Source: Pseudanabaena biceps
Lineage (GTDB): Bacteria > Cyanobacteriota > Cyanobacteriia > Pseudanabaenales > Pseudanabaenaceae
Assembly (NCBI GenBank): GCA_013361095.1
Contig: JAATWA010000001.1
Coordinates: forward strand, 868,001-932,000
Direction: 5' to 3'
Length of the DNA stretch: 64,000 bases
Part shown: piece after piece, positions 1 through 9,297 of the stretch
How positions within the stretch are numbered: position 1 is the first letter of the stretch
Layout of the letters: every line of letters starts with the position of its first letter
The notes under the pieces: model-generated
The model's input: only the letters and a program-made list of their open reading frames with translations
Database searches by the model: none
What the model was told of the DNA's origin: nothing
Position numbers and translations under genes: made by a program

Positions 1-1392
1 AAGATCAACAGATCGAACGATGCTTTGAATGGTATAACCCGTCGCCGCTTTATCCAGTATGGATCTCTGGCTGCTGCCACCAGTATTGTTGCAGCATGTA
101 CCCCAACTGCAACCACCCCTACCACAACTGGCGCAACTTCTTCTACATCCCCTGCGGCAAGTGGCGCAAAAGGAATCAAGGTTGGCGTAATGTATTCCAC
201 TACAGGTACGATCGCGATCGTGGAAAAATCATTACAGGATGCAACTTTCCTTGCGATCGACCAAATCAATGAAGGTACTGGTCCTTGGGCTGGCAAGAAG
301 GGTATTGACGGACAAATGATTGAAAAGGTCGTTGTCAATCCTGACTCCAACTGGGATTTGTACAACCAAATGTCCAAGCGGTTGATTGATGAAGACAAGG
401 TGGTCTGCGTTCTTGGTTGTTACACATCAGCTAGTCGCAAATCAGTTCTTCCAGTTTTTGAAGAAAAAGACAGTCTGCTCTACTATCCTGTCTACTATGA
501 AGGAAACGAATGTAGCTCCAACGTGATTTACACTGGTGCTGCACCCAACCAACAGATCACTGACTCGATCCCTTACTGCATCAAAAACTTTGGTAAGAAA
601 GGATTCTTCATCGGTTCTGACTACATCTATCCTAAAGAAAGCAATCGGATCGCCAAAGCAGAATTGGTCAATGGTGGCGGTGAAGTTGTTGGCGATGAAT
701 ATGCTGCGCTCGGTACAACTGAGTTCATCACGATCATCAACAAGATCAAACAAGCCAAGCCTAACTTCATTCTTAGCAATCTAGTTGGAGACAGTATTCC
801 TGCATTCTACAAGCAACTCAAAGATGCTGGGATCACTTCCAAGGATATTCCGATCATGGCATTTCCGACAACAGAAGAAGAAATTCAAGCGATGGGACCT
901 GAGTTTGCTGAAGGTCACTACAGTAGCTTCAACTACTTCCAGACAGTTGACACTCCTGAGAACAAGGCATTTGTGGAACAGTTCAAGGCGAAGTTTGGCA
1001 AGGAGCGTGTTACCAATGGAGTTATGGAGGCAGCTTACATCCAAACCTTCTTCATGGCTCAAGCGATGGAAAAAGTCGCCAAGGAAAAGAAAGCCCTCAA
1101 CACCTCTAGTCTGCGTGAAGCAACCAGAGGACAAGTATTCAAGGCTCCTCAAGGGACTGTGAAGGTCGATCCAGACAACTACCACTCATATCTATATTCC
1201 AGAATTGGGAAATGGAAGGCAGATGGTCAGGCTGAAATCGTATTTGCAACCAAGGCGGCAGTTAAGCCAATTCCTTGGAGTCAAGCTTTGTACAAGGGTC
1301 GCACCTGTGTTCATAAAACTCCAGATGATCGCAGCAATTCCAATGTTGAGACGAAGAAGGATCTTCCCGTTGAGTTCCTAAAGGAAACATAA
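1..1392 (+). CDS. urtA: Urea ABC transporter, substrate-binding lipoprotein UrtA (5' end outside window)
   Basis: Periplasmic urea-binding component of the UrtABCDE transporter, a family-5 periplasmic binding protein. The N-terminus shows a twin-arginine motif (TRRRFIQYGS) followed by a short hydrophobic stretch and a lipobox ending VAAC, then a Thr/Ser/Pro-rich linker, as expected for a Tat-exported lipoprotein. The mature part begins GIKVGVMYSTTGTIAI and runs to the usual family length. The frame is open to the first base of the window. The only in-window start before the Tat motif is a TTG at position 25, and the ATG at 20 is out of frame, so the true start is probably upstream. It heads urtBCDE on the same strand, which makes the assignment firm. 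Confidence 0.93.
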   Translation, partial: KINRSNDALNGITRRRFIQYGSLAAATSIVAACTPTATTPTTTGATSSTSPAASGAKGIKVGVMYSTTGTIAIVEKSLQDATFLAIDQINEGTGPWAGKKGIDGQMIEKVVVNPDSNWDLYNQMSKRLIDEDKVVCVLGCYTSASRKSVLPVFEEKDSLLYYPVYYEGNECSSNVIYTGAAPNQQITDSIPYCIKNFGKKGFFIGSDYIYPKESNRIAKAELVNGGGEVVGDEYAALGTTEFITIINKIKQAKPNFILSNLVGDSIPAFYKQLKDAGITSKDIPIMAFPTTEEEIQAMGPEFAEGHYSSFNYFQTVDTPENKAFVEQFKAKFGKERVTNGVMEAAYIQTFFMAQAMEKVAKEKKALNTSSLREATRGQVFKAPQGTVKVDPDNYHSYLYSRIGKWKADGQAEIVFATKAAVKPIPWSQALYKGRTCVHKTPDDRSNSNVETKKDLPVEFLKET

Positions 1393-1432
1393 ATTGATTT
1401 CCATCTAGTCTAATTGTAACTAACAACCTTCC

Positions 1433-1477
1433 TAGTCTTAGAGAGGCGCACCCTGCGGGTGCGCCTCTCTAAGACTA
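1433..1477. repeat. Perfect 21-bp hairpin between urtA and urtB
   Basis: Arms 1433-1453 and 1457-1477 are exact reverse complements around the three-base loop TGC. There is no T-run directly after it on the + strand. It lies inside the urt operon, so it may protect or attenuate the urtA message. It belongs to the dispersed hairpin family described in the findings. Confidence 0.85.
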
Positions 1478-1490
1478 TATTTAAGAATTG

Positions 1491-1525
1491 ATCCCCCCAG
1501 CCCCCTTAAGGGATTCAGGGGGGAT
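1491..1525. repeat. C-run/G-run inverted repeat
   Basis: ATCCCCCC (1491-1498) pairs with GGGGGGAT (1518-1525), with a CCCCCTTAAGGG core between them. This is the type of C/G-run intergenic repeat often seen in cyanobacterial spacers. Function unknown. Confidence 0.55.
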
Positions 1526-1581
1526 TTCTTGGAAGTTTTAACCGCAGAAAGTAAACACTGAATGATTAAACTAAGAAAGCC

Positions 1582-2544
1582 ATGAACGTCTTGCCAATTA
1601 ATGCATTATCTTCGTTAATACACTTAGCACAGGCAACACCAGCGGCAAAATCGTTCGACCCGATCGCAATTACCAATCAGCTCCTGAATGGTGTTGGTAT
1701 CATTGGTATTCTTTTGTTGACAGGCTTAGGACTGTCGATAACGTTTGGAGTTATGCGAATTATCAACCTAGCTCATGGTGAATTCATCATGCTGGGCGCG
1801 TATACCTCGTTTGTGTTGCAAAGTAATTTCAAAATGGATTTGTTATTAACAATCCCGTTTTCTTTCTTGTTCACAGCCTTTGTCGGCGCAATTGTCGAAC
1901 TAACCATCGTCCGACGGCTATATGGGCGAGCTGTGGAAACGCTTCTGGCGACTTGGGGACTAAGTATAGTTATTCAAGGCGTTGTTAAGCTTATTTTTAC
2001 AGCGCAACTCAAGTATGTAAAAGCTCCTCCCTACATCAGAGGAAACTGGACACCGTTTGAACTTGGCGGACAAGCGATCGAGATATCTTACTACCGCTTG
2101 TTTATTATCTTCATGGCACTATTACTTCTAGGAATAACCGCTTTTCTACTTTACGGAACAAAGCTCGGCAGAGAAGTACGTGCAGTCACCCAAAACAGAG
2201 ACATGGCAAAGTGCTTGGGTGTAAATACTAGTCTCGTAGATATGCTTACCTTTGCCTATGGGTGCGGTTTAGCAGGAGTTGCGGGTACGGTTATTTCTTC
2301 ACTAAAAAGTGTTGCGCCCCCAATGGGACAAGATTATCTAGTAGATGCTTGGATGACTGTGGTTACAGGTGGTGTGGATAAGCTAATCGGCGTTTTGGCA
2401 GGTGCAGTTTTAATTGGCGAATCGAACGCAGGGATCGCATATCTGATCAACGACCCAACGGCGCGAGTAATTGTATTAGCAGCCGTAATCGTGTTGATTC
2501 GCTACCGTCCCGAAGGATTATTTACAGTTCAGAAGCGTAGTTAG
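1582..2544 (+). CDS. urtB: Urea ABC transporter permease UrtB
   Basis: Inner-membrane permease of the branched-chain amino acid/urea (LivH) family. After about 35 residues come several strongly hydrophobic segments, and the family signature GVMRIINLAHGEFIMLGAY near residue 55 is clear. The 320-aa length is slightly longer than LivH because of an N-terminal extension. It follows urtA after a 189-bp spacer holding a long hairpin, and precedes urtC by 54 bp. It should form the membrane channel with UrtC. A purine-rich stretch (AAGAAAG) precedes the ATG. Confidence 0.95.
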   Translation: MNVLPINALSSLIHLAQATPAAKSFDPIAITNQLLNGVGIIGILLLTGLGLSITFGVMRIINLAHGEFIMLGAYTSFVLQSNFKMDLLLTIPFSFLFTAFVGAIVELTIVRRLYGRAVETLLATWGLSIVIQGVVKLIFTAQLKYVKAPPYIRGNWTPFELGGQAIEISYYRLFIIFMALLLLGITAFLLYGTKLGREVRAVTQNRDMAKCLGVNTSLVDMLTFAYGCGLAGVAGTVISSLKSVAPPMGQDYLVDAWMTVVTGGVDKLIGVLAGAVLIGESNAGIAYLINDPTARVIVLAAVIVLIRYRPEGLFTVQKRS

Positions 2545-2598
2545 AGCGTTTACATCGATATTTTTGTTAATTAGTGCGAATTTAGTGGAGGTTTTGTT

Positions 2599-3687
2599 AT
2601 GGCAGAAGTAGTAGGTCGTATTCGACAGGCTAACTATGTTCCAAAGAGATGGATGGCTACTAGTTTAGTACTGTTGGTGATATTTTCAGTTTTCCCTTTT
2701 GTTGCTGGCGAATTCCAGACCAACCTGATGGCAAAACTACTGTTATTTGGAGCTTTAGGCGTTTCCCTAGATCTAGTTTGGGGATTCACAGGTATTCTCA
2801 GCTTTGCTCATGGTGTATTTTTTACCTTGGGCGGATATGCGATGGCATATTACCTGAAGCTCAACCTGTCCGCCACCGCCAATAACTATGGCGGTACGCT
2901 TCCAGACTTCATGGTTTGGAACGGCTTGAAGGAACTGCCTTGGTTCATCGCACCATTGCAATATTTTCCAGTTGCCGTAGTTGCAATGGTGGTATTACCA
3001 GCAGGATTTGCCTATTTGATTGGCTCCTTCATTTTCCGTTCTAAAGTTAGCGGTGTTTACATCACAGTTATCACCCTCGCGATTTCTTCTGCTTTAACAA
3101 CTTTCTTTGTTAGCCAACAAGCCTACACGGGTGGAACAAACGGGATCACTGATGTTTCAAAACTAGTCCTTTTTGGCGCAACTGTTCCACCAGTCGGAAT
3201 ATATTTCATAATTCTTGGGTTTGCGGCGGCAGTGATGGCTGGCAGTTGGTGGTTAACTCAATCGAACTTTGGATTGATTCTGCGATCTATTAAAGAAAAT
3301 GAACAACGTATTTCCTACCTTGGCTATGACGTTGCTAATTTTAAAATCTTTATTTGGACTCTATCTGCTGGAATCGCTGGGATTGCTGGTGGTTTATTTG
3401 TTCCTTTAAACAAGTTTATTTCACCAGTTTATCTTGGTGTTGCTTTTGGTACTCAGATCGTAATTTGGGTTGCTGTAGGTGGTCGAGGAACACTTTTTGG
3501 ACCAATCATTGCTGCTATTTTACTTGGACAGATCCAAAATTCGGTGGATCGGATTACTCAAGATTGGCAGTTAATTGTCGGAGTGATTTTGGTGATAGTT
3601 GTGTTATTCCTACCCGATGGACTAATGAGCCTATTACCAAAGAGGTTTCTTTCTAAAAAGACTAATAAGCTGGAAAGAATCGAATAA
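2599..3687 (+). CDS. urtC: Urea ABC transporter permease UrtC
   Basis: Second permease of the urea transporter, LivM family. It has about eight to ten hydrophobic segments, with the conserved GVSLDLVWGFTGILSFAHG near residue 55 and the C-terminal GGRGTLFGPIIAAILLG segment. The length of 362 aa is normal for UrtC. A good Shine-Dalgarno (GGAGG, 2587-2591) sits upstream of the ATG. It lies between urtB and urtD and is expected to pair with UrtB in the cytoplasmic membrane. Confidence 0.95.
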   Translation: MAEVVGRIRQANYVPKRWMATSLVLLVIFSVFPFVAGEFQTNLMAKLLLFGALGVSLDLVWGFTGILSFAHGVFFTLGGYAMAYYLKLNLSATANNYGGTLPDFMVWNGLKELPWFIAPLQYFPVAVVAMVVLPAGFAYLIGSFIFRSKVSGVYITVITLAISSALTTFFVSQQAYTGGTNGITDVSKLVLFGATVPPVGIYFIILGFAAAVMAGSWWLTQSNFGLILRSIKENEQRISYLGYDVANFKIFIWTLSAGIAGIAGGLFVPLNKFISPVYLGVAFGTQIVIWVAVGGRGTLFGPIIAAILLGQIQNSVDRITQDWQLIVGVILVIVVLFLPDGLMSLLPKRFLSKKTNKLERIE

Positions 3688-3789
3688 TTTCTCAATCTTT
3701 TTCAAGGTTAGTCTTTGTCTGTCAAAACTTTTAGGAATCTAGATCTCAAGAAAATCAAGCATTTATTAATCCCCAAAAAGGTGTAACTC

Positions 3790-4587
3790 ATGGAAACAAT
3801 TTCAGCAGTTAAGACTAGTCAAGTTGCTAGTGATAGAGAATCTGTTTTATCTGTCAAAGATCTTAAGGTTGTCTTTTCTGGATTCAAAGCATTGAAAGGT
3901 GTTGACCTAGAAGTTGGTGAAAATGAGATTGTTACGATTATCGGGCCTAATGGAGCTGGGAAAAGCACTTTACTTGATGCGATCGTTGGCAAATCTCCAG
4001 TAGCTTCAGGACATGTTTACTATCATGGCAAGGACATAACTAATCAAAGTCCTCACAAGGTTGCGCGAATGGGAATTGGACGTAAGTTCCAAAATCCTAA
4101 CGTTTATAATGATTTGTCAGTATTTGACAACATCTTGTTAGCGCTCAAAGGATCTCATGGCGTTTTTGCTTCGATCAAGTCTAAACTTACGGCTGGTAAA
4201 AGGGACAAGATCATTTCTGTACTCGATCGCGTTGGGCTTTTAGAAAAGGGCTACTCGAAAGTCTCATCTCTATCTCACGGACAGAAGCAGTGGGTAGAGA
4301 TCGGTATGGTAATTGCTCAAGATCCCACCTTGGTATTGCTAGATGAGCCAACGGCTGGCATGACTCCTGACGAAACCCATTTGACAGGTGAAATTATCAA
4401 GACCATTTCTCAAAATCATTCCGTTGTGGTGATTGAGCATGACATGGAGTTTGTCAAACAAATTGCTCAGAGAATTGTGGTACTTCACCAAGGTGAAAAA
4501 TTGACCGAAGGATCGGTCAATGAAGTTCAATCAAATCCCAAAGTAATAGAGGTGTATCTTGGACGCGAACAAATCGATGCTGCTTGA
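3790..4587 (+). CDS. urtD: Urea ABC transporter ATP-binding protein UrtD
   Basis: Cytoplasmic ATPase of the LivG type. Visible motifs are Walker A (GPNGAGKST, about residue 55), an LSHGQ signature and Walker B (LLDEPTAGM) followed by the switch His in VVIEHDMEF. The 265-aa length is normal. The start is preceded by AAAGG. The stop overlaps the start of urtE, so the two ATPases are translationally coupled. Confidence 0.95.
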   Translation: METISAVKTSQVASDRESVLSVKDLKVVFSGFKALKGVDLEVGENEIVTIIGPNGAGKSTLLDAIVGKSPVASGHVYYHGKDITNQSPHKVARMGIGRKFQNPNVYNDLSVFDNILLALKGSHGVFASIKSKLTAGKRDKIISVLDRVGLLEKGYSKVSSLSHGQKQWVEIGMVIAQDPTLVLLDEPTAGMTPDETHLTGEIIKTISQNHSVVVIEHDMEFVKQIAQRIVVLHQGEKLTEGSVNEVQSNPKVIEVYLGREQIDAA

Positions 4588-5275
4588 ACTAACTGATGTT
4601 ACTGTTTCCTATGGACAAACACCTGTTTTGTTCGGAGTAAATATGGTAATTAATCAGGGCGATATTGCTTGTTTGCTAGGACGTAATGGTGTGGGTAAAA
4701 CAACATTACTGCGTAGCGTTATTGGCTTAAACAAGGTACTTTCGGGCAATATCGTTTTTGATGCTGATGAAATCACTAAGATTCCCACTTACAAACGGGC
4801 AAGGTATGGGATCTCATATATCCCCCAAGGTCGAGAAATCATTCCTTATCTCTCCGTTTTAGATAATCTTAAACTGGGTATGTCGGCAGCTCAGAAGAAA
4901 TTGCGTAAGATTCCTGATGAAATCTTCGAGTTCTTTCCAATGCTCAAGCAGCATTTGAGCCGTCAAGGTGGATTGTTAAGTGGTGGTCAACAGCAACAAT
5001 TAGCGATCGCGCGTGGATTAATGAGCAATCCCAAAATGATGCTTTTGGATGAGCCAACCGAAGGAATTCAGCCTTCGATTGTGCAGGAAATTGAGGATAC
5101 TCTCAAACGGATTAACCGTGAGAAAGGAATTACTCTAATTGTAGTAGAGCAGAAAGTTGACTTTGCAAAGCAGCTTGCCCAAAAGTTTTTCATTATGGAG
5201 AAAGGATCAGTTGTCGCCAATGGCGCAACTGAAGATCTATCCGATGATTTAGTCCATCAGTATTTGGCTATTTAA
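4577..5275 (+). CDS. urtE: Urea ABC transporter ATP-binding protein UrtE
   Basis: Second ATPase of the urea transporter, LivF type. It has Walker A GRNGVGKTT, signature LSGGQQQ, Walker B MLLDEPTEG and the switch region VVEQKVDF. The start chosen is the ATG at 4577, which overlaps the last 11 bases of urtD and gives the family-typical N-terminus MLLELTDVTVSYGQ (232 aa). A longer TTG-initiated form from 4559 adds six residues without support. It is the last gene of the urt operon. Confidence 0.93.
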   Translation: MLLELTDVTVSYGQTPVLFGVNMVINQGDIACLLGRNGVGKTTLLRSVIGLNKVLSGNIVFDADEITKIPTYKRARYGISYIPQGREIIPYLSVLDNLKLGMSAAQKKLRKIPDEIFEFFPMLKQHLSRQGGLLSGGQQQQLAIARGLMSNPKMMLLDEPTEGIQPSIVQEIEDTLKRINREKGITLIVVEQKVDFAKQLAQKFFIMEKGSVVANGATEDLSDDLVHQYLAI

Positions 5276-5315
5276 GGTTAGAGAGCTGCGATTTAATAAA
5301 GTACCAAATATAAAA

Positions 5316-5356
5316 CCAGAATTAGTGGGGCGGCAAAGCCGTCCCACTAATTCTGG
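5316..5356. repeat. 19-bp hairpin downstream of urtE
   Basis: Arms 5316-5334 and 5338-5356 pair around the loop AAA with a single G:T pair. No T-run follows. Member of the dispersed hairpin family. Confidence 0.8.
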
Positions 5357-5414
5357 AAAATCTGGAATAGTACTCTATTTATTCGCTCGTCCCTTATTGC
5401 GTTTTCACTGGAGG

Positions 5415-5475
5415 AAAAGCCAATAACTGATTAAATGTGTCACTAGGAAGCATTTTCAATCAGTTATCGGCTTTT
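5415..5475 (+). terminator. Terminator-like stem-loop before the MOSC gene
   Basis: An 18-bp stem with one mismatch (5415-5432 with 5458-5475) encloses a 25-base loop, and the second arm runs into a CTTTTTT tract. It is well placed to end urtABCDE transcription before the next gene. Confidence 0.55.
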
Positions 5476-5518
5476 TTATTTGGAATTTAATACAGGTCAA
5501 TTACTAATCGGAAATGCT

Positions 5519-6337
5519 ATGACTCGAATTTTAGTTGGGGTAGTTTCCTCACTCTGGCGATATCCAGTTAAGTCCATGCTGGGAGAAAAACTTGATGAGG
5601 TAGATGTTGTATCCAAAGGAATTTTAGGCGATCGCGCTTATGCCTTATGGGATCGTGAAACGGAGAGAGTTGCCAGTGCCAAGAACCCGAAAAAATGGGC
5701 GAAATTACTAGGGTTTCAAGCAGGATTTGTGTCATCGCCTCAACCTCAAGCTTCAATGCCTTCCGTTAAGTTTGCCTTGCCTGACGGAAGTACCGCTACC
5801 AGTGACAATACTGATATAAACACTACTCTCTCTCAAGCGGTGGGAAGAGATGTGCAGTTGCTCACTTCTGCCCCTGAAGCACCGAGTTTAGATCAGTACT
5901 GGCCAGATATTGAAGGAGCGCTTAATCGGGAAGTTATTACTCAACTATTCATGCCGTCAGGGACTTTTTTCGATTCCTGCCCTATCCATGCGATTACCAC
6001 TGCGACATTAGCTCATCTAAAGAACATCTATCCTGAAGGAGCTTTTGAACCCTGTCGGTTTCGCCCGAACATCTTAATTGAGCCGATAGATACTGAAGCT
6101 AAATTTATTGAGGATGATTGGGTCGGTAGTAAGATGTTTGTAGGTGATCAAGTTTGTTTGAGTATTGATACTGCCTGTCCTCGATGTGTGGTGACAACCA
6201 TTGCTCAGTCAGGGCTTCCTACGGATTTAAATATTTTGCGGACTACAACTAAACACAACAAAACGATCGCAGGTATTCGCACCTCAGTTCTACAGGGAGG
6301 AGTAATTCGTTGTGGGAATCAAATTTGGTTAGAGTAA
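5519..6337 (+). CDS. MOSC domain-containing protein
   Basis: A two-part MOSC protein. The N-terminal beta-barrel (MOSC_N) begins VSSLWRYPVKSMLGE and includes GDRAYALWD. The C-terminal MOSC domain includes EPCRFRPN and the cysteine motif CPRCVVTT. MOSC domains bind or carry molybdenum cofactor or sulfur, and relatives include the mARC/YcbX group, but the substrate cannot be read from sequence. The start chosen is the ATG at 5519 (272 aa), because the longer TTG form from 5480 adds 13 unsupported residues next to the upstream stem-loop. It stands alone on the + strand. Confidence 0.85.
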   Translation: MTRILVGVVSSLWRYPVKSMLGEKLDEVDVVSKGILGDRAYALWDRETERVASAKNPKKWAKLLGFQAGFVSSPQPQASMPSVKFALPDGSTATSDNTDINTTLSQAVGRDVQLLTSAPEAPSLDQYWPDIEGALNREVITQLFMPSGTFFDSCPIHAITTATLAHLKNIYPEGAFEPCRFRPNILIEPIDTEAKFIEDDWVGSKMFVGDQVCLSIDTACPRCVVTTIAQSGLPTDLNILRTTTKHNKTIAGIRTSVLQGGVIRCGNQIWLE

Positions 6338-6355
6338 GGCAAATCATAGCAATTA

Positions 6356-6420
6356 CCTTCCCACCCAAGGATTAGCAGTGCGGCGCGAAGCGCCGCACTG
6401 CTAATCCTTGGGTGGGAAGG
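6356..6420. repeat. Perfect 30-bp hairpin
   Basis: Arms 6356-6385 and 6391-6420 are exact reverse complements around the loop CGAAG. The arm carries CCCAAGGATTAGC and a GCGGCG apex, both modules shared with the element at 41301-41399. It lies between two converging genes, directly beside a second hairpin. Confidence 0.9.
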
Positions 6421-6424
6421 GAGT

Positions 6425-6473
6425 AAGAGAACCTGTAAAAGTGTTGCTTTGCAACACTTTTACAGGTTCTCTT
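6425..6473. repeat. Perfect 23-bp hairpin overlapping the 3' end of the GGDEF/EAL gene
   Basis: Arms 6425-6447 and 6451-6473 pair around TTT, with the apex GTGTTGC/GCAACAC shared with the elements at 42693 and 53527. The TAA stop and last codons of the minus-strand GGDEF/EAL gene lie inside the second arm. Confidence 0.9.
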
Positions 6474-9219
6474 GGTTTGGGTCTGAGCCCAAAAGCCCGT
6501 AGGTCGATAGACATAAATCAGTATCTTTTAATAGAGTCTCTATTGCTTCTGGATTAAGGGGGTTTGAGAAGAGATAACCTTGACCAAATCGATATCCTAA
6601 TTCTTGCAACTTTTTTAGTTGTGGCAAGGTTTCAATCCCCTCAGCGATCGCGTCAAGTTCTAATTGCTTACTGAGCGTGGCGATCGTTTCCACAATGCGA
6701 TAGTTTTTGTTGCTTTCTGTCATCTGATTTACAAAGGAGTGATCCACTTTAAGACTATTGATTGGTAAAAGATGGAGATAGCTAAGGGATGAGTAGCCTG
6801 TCCCAAAATCATCGATACTAATCTCTATACCTCGCTCTCTCAATTTTGTGAGTATTGCGATCGTTGCTTCTACATTTTCAATAACCATTCGCTCGGTAAT
6901 TTCGACGGTTAGAAGATGCGGAGAAAGTTTAGTCTGTGCAAGAACTTGATCAATCTGTTGGATGAGATCTGGATGTTGAAGATCCTGAGAGGACAAATTA
7001 ATATTCACTTTTAAGTCTGAAAACTCTGGAAAAGCCCTATGCCAAGTAACAAGTTGCTGACAGGCTTCCCGAAGCACCCAATAGCTAAGTTGATGAATGA
7101 TGCCCAACTCTTCGGCAACAGGGATGAACTCATTTGGGCTTTTCCAGCCTTGAGTGGGAAGATACCAACGAATTAGGGCTTCAAAGCCCAGCAGTTTACC
7201 AGTATTTAGGCAAACTAGAGGTTGATACTGCAAAGAAAATCCTTGAAGTTCGATCGCTTGGCGCAAGTTGTTTTCTAAGTGCATACGCACCAAAGCTTGG
7301 CGATGCATCTCAGAATCAAAAATCTCATATCGCGCCTTGCCCTGACTTTTGGCACGGTACATGGCAATATCTGCGTCTCGTAGTAGTTCCGAAGATTGAT
7401 GGTAGCTGGGGGAACCAAAAACAATACCTACACTACAAGAAGTGTATACTTGGCGATCGCCAATGGTCACAGGAATCTGAAGAGAACTGAGAAGTCTTTC
7501 GGTGGTCTGAACTGCTTCTTGGATATCTTGGATATCTTCTAGTAAAACCACAAATTCGTCACCGCCAATTCTGGCAATGAGATCAATATCGCGAAATGTA
7601 AGTTGTAACTGCTGCGCTATAGCTACTAATAAGCGATCGCCTACCACATGACCAAGGCTGTCATTGACAATTTTAAAACGATCAAGATCAAGAAATAGAA
7701 CTGCAAATTTATAGTTGTCGTGGCGATGGATTCGATGGATAGCAAGTTCTAATCGTTCGGATAGGAGATGTCGATTGGGTAGTCCAGTCAGCGCGTCATG
7801 GAACGAATCATATTCCAATTTCGCCTGAGCTTGGATGCGTTCGGTGACATCGCGTGAGGTGGTTTGCAATTGAATAATCGTTCCATTTTTGTCCATGATT
7901 GGTTTGGTGAGAGTTTCAAACCAAATATAATTTCCCGACTTTTGCCTGATTCGATAGGTGCTAGGTACAGACTTGCCTAAGAGAGCTTGAGCATGAGTGT
8001 CTTGACGCAGGCGATCGCAATCATCAGGATGGAGCAGAGCATAGGGATCACAACCGATCATCTCGTCATAGCGGTAGCCCAGCAAAGTCTCACAGGAAGG
8101 GCTAACGTAGTTGTAGCGTCCATCGGGGTCATGCAAGCAAACAAGATCATTCGTATTTTCAGATAGCAGGCGATAGCGAGTTTCACTTTCCTGTAATGCT
8201 AATTCGGCAGTTTTGCGATCGGTAATATCACGGATGAGCATAATCGCTTCATTCTTACCACTAACGACAATCCGCGCCTCTTCACATCGCCATTTTCCTC
8301 TAATATTGATCCTATATTCATGAAATTGGACTTCTCCTGTCGCGAAGGCTTTTTCTACAAAATACATCCGTTCTTGAGCTAGTTGTGGCTCTAGTACGTC
8401 GGAAATTTTTTTGCCCACGAGATCTTCTGGAAATACTGCAAATTCTATCTCATCAGAACCAATGCCACCTAAATAGAAGCCATCACGGTTTACATGAATG
8501 ATCAAATCAGGAATGGCATCAATAAGCGCCTGATTAGTCTCATTGGCGTAGCGCAATTTTTCTTCGGCATCGTGGCGATCGCTGATATCTAGAATCAAAG
8601 TATCCCAAATAATATCTCCATTGGGTTGTTGCTCAGGACGACCTGCGGACTCTAACCACTTTAACTTGCCTGATTTAGTGATGCAACGCCATTGAAAAGA
8701 CCAAGGCTCTAGAGTTCTAGCTGATACCATCACAGATGCATATATTCTTTCTTGATCATCGGGATGAATCATTTGCCATAGTAGTGAAGCATCGGAAACC
8801 ACTGCTTCAGCAGGAAACTCAAAAATCTCATTACAGCCATTGCTCATATATATCACTGCATCCGAGCCATCGGGACGCAATAAATAGCGAAAAATTGCAC
8901 CAGGCACATTAGCTGCCATATTCCGAAAACGAGTCTCACTCTGGCGCAGGGCTTCTTGGACTTCTTGACTTGCCCAGATTTGATGGGATGCTGACTGCTG
9001 TTCTGAAGGTTTTGCTAAGTTTAGTTCTGAGTTTGAGCGATCGCTAGTTTTAATGCTTGGGGATAATGATTTCAGTAATTGGAGAAGCGTTGTGGCATCG
9101 GGAGTTTGTAATACTAGTCTGGCGATGAGGGAGTTAATTAACAACTTAACGTTGTCAGGGATTAACTCCCATTCTTCTGGAGAAACTTGCTCAGGTAAAA
9201 AAGGAGACTGTTTTTCCAT
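6460..9219 (-). CDS. PAS-PAS-PAS-GGDEF-EAL signalling protein (c-di-GMP turnover)
   Basis: A 919-aa cytoplasmic protein with no clear membrane segment. An N-terminal region of about 95 residues is followed by three PAS/PAC units (about 95-215, 220-340, 345-465), a GGDEF domain (about 475-635) and an EAL domain (about 650-900). The GGDEF motif is intact in ARIGGDEFVVLLED near residue 550, and the EAL motif is intact in GFEALIRW near 683, so either diguanylate cyclase or phosphodiesterase activity is possible. The downstream TVEITER and DDFGTGYSSL motifs of active EAL domains are present. The stop codon falls inside a long hairpin. It is transcribed alone, towards the MOSC gene. Confidence 0.93.
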   Translation of the reverse strand: MEKQSPFLPEQVSPEEWELIPDNVKLLINSLIARLVLQTPDATTLLQLLKSLSPSIKTSDRSNSELNLAKPSEQQSASHQIWASQEVQEALRQSETRFRNMAANVPGAIFRYLLRPDGSDAVIYMSNGCNEIFEFPAEAVVSDASLLWQMIHPDDQERIYASVMVSARTLEPWSFQWRCITKSGKLKWLESAGRPEQQPNGDIIWDTLILDISDRHDAEEKLRYANETNQALIDAIPDLIIHVNRDGFYLGGIGSDEIEFAVFPEDLVGKKISDVLEPQLAQERMYFVEKAFATGEVQFHEYRINIRGKWRCEEARIVVSGKNEAIMLIRDITDRKTAELALQESETRYRLLSENTNDLVCLHDPDGRYNYVSPSCETLLGYRYDEMIGCDPYALLHPDDCDRLRQDTHAQALLGKSVPSTYRIRQKSGNYIWFETLTKPIMDKNGTIIQLQTTSRDVTERIQAQAKLEYDSFHDALTGLPNRHLLSERLELAIHRIHRHDNYKFAVLFLDLDRFKIVNDSLGHVVGDRLLVAIAQQLQLTFRDIDLIARIGGDEFVVLLEDIQDIQEAVQTTERLLSSLQIPVTIGDRQVYTSCSVGIVFGSPSYHQSSELLRDADIAMYRAKSQGKARYEIFDSEMHRQALVRMHLENNLRQAIELQGFSLQYQPLVCLNTGKLLGFEALIRWYLPTQGWKSPNEFIPVAEELGIIHQLSYWVLREACQQLVTWHRAFPEFSDLKVNINLSSQDLQHPDLIQQIDQVLAQTKLSPHLLTVEITERMVIENVEATIAILTKLRERGIEISIDDFGTGYSSLSYLHLLPINSLKVDHSFVNQMTESNKNYRIVETIATLSKQLELDAIAEGIETLPQLKKLQELGYRFGQGYLFSNPLNPEAIETLLKDTDLCLSTYGLLGSDPNQENL

Positions 9220-9297
9220 AGATATACCACTGAGAACTTAGATAAAACATTACAAACGATTTTATGACAACTTTGTGAAGTAAACCCTTATATCAAT

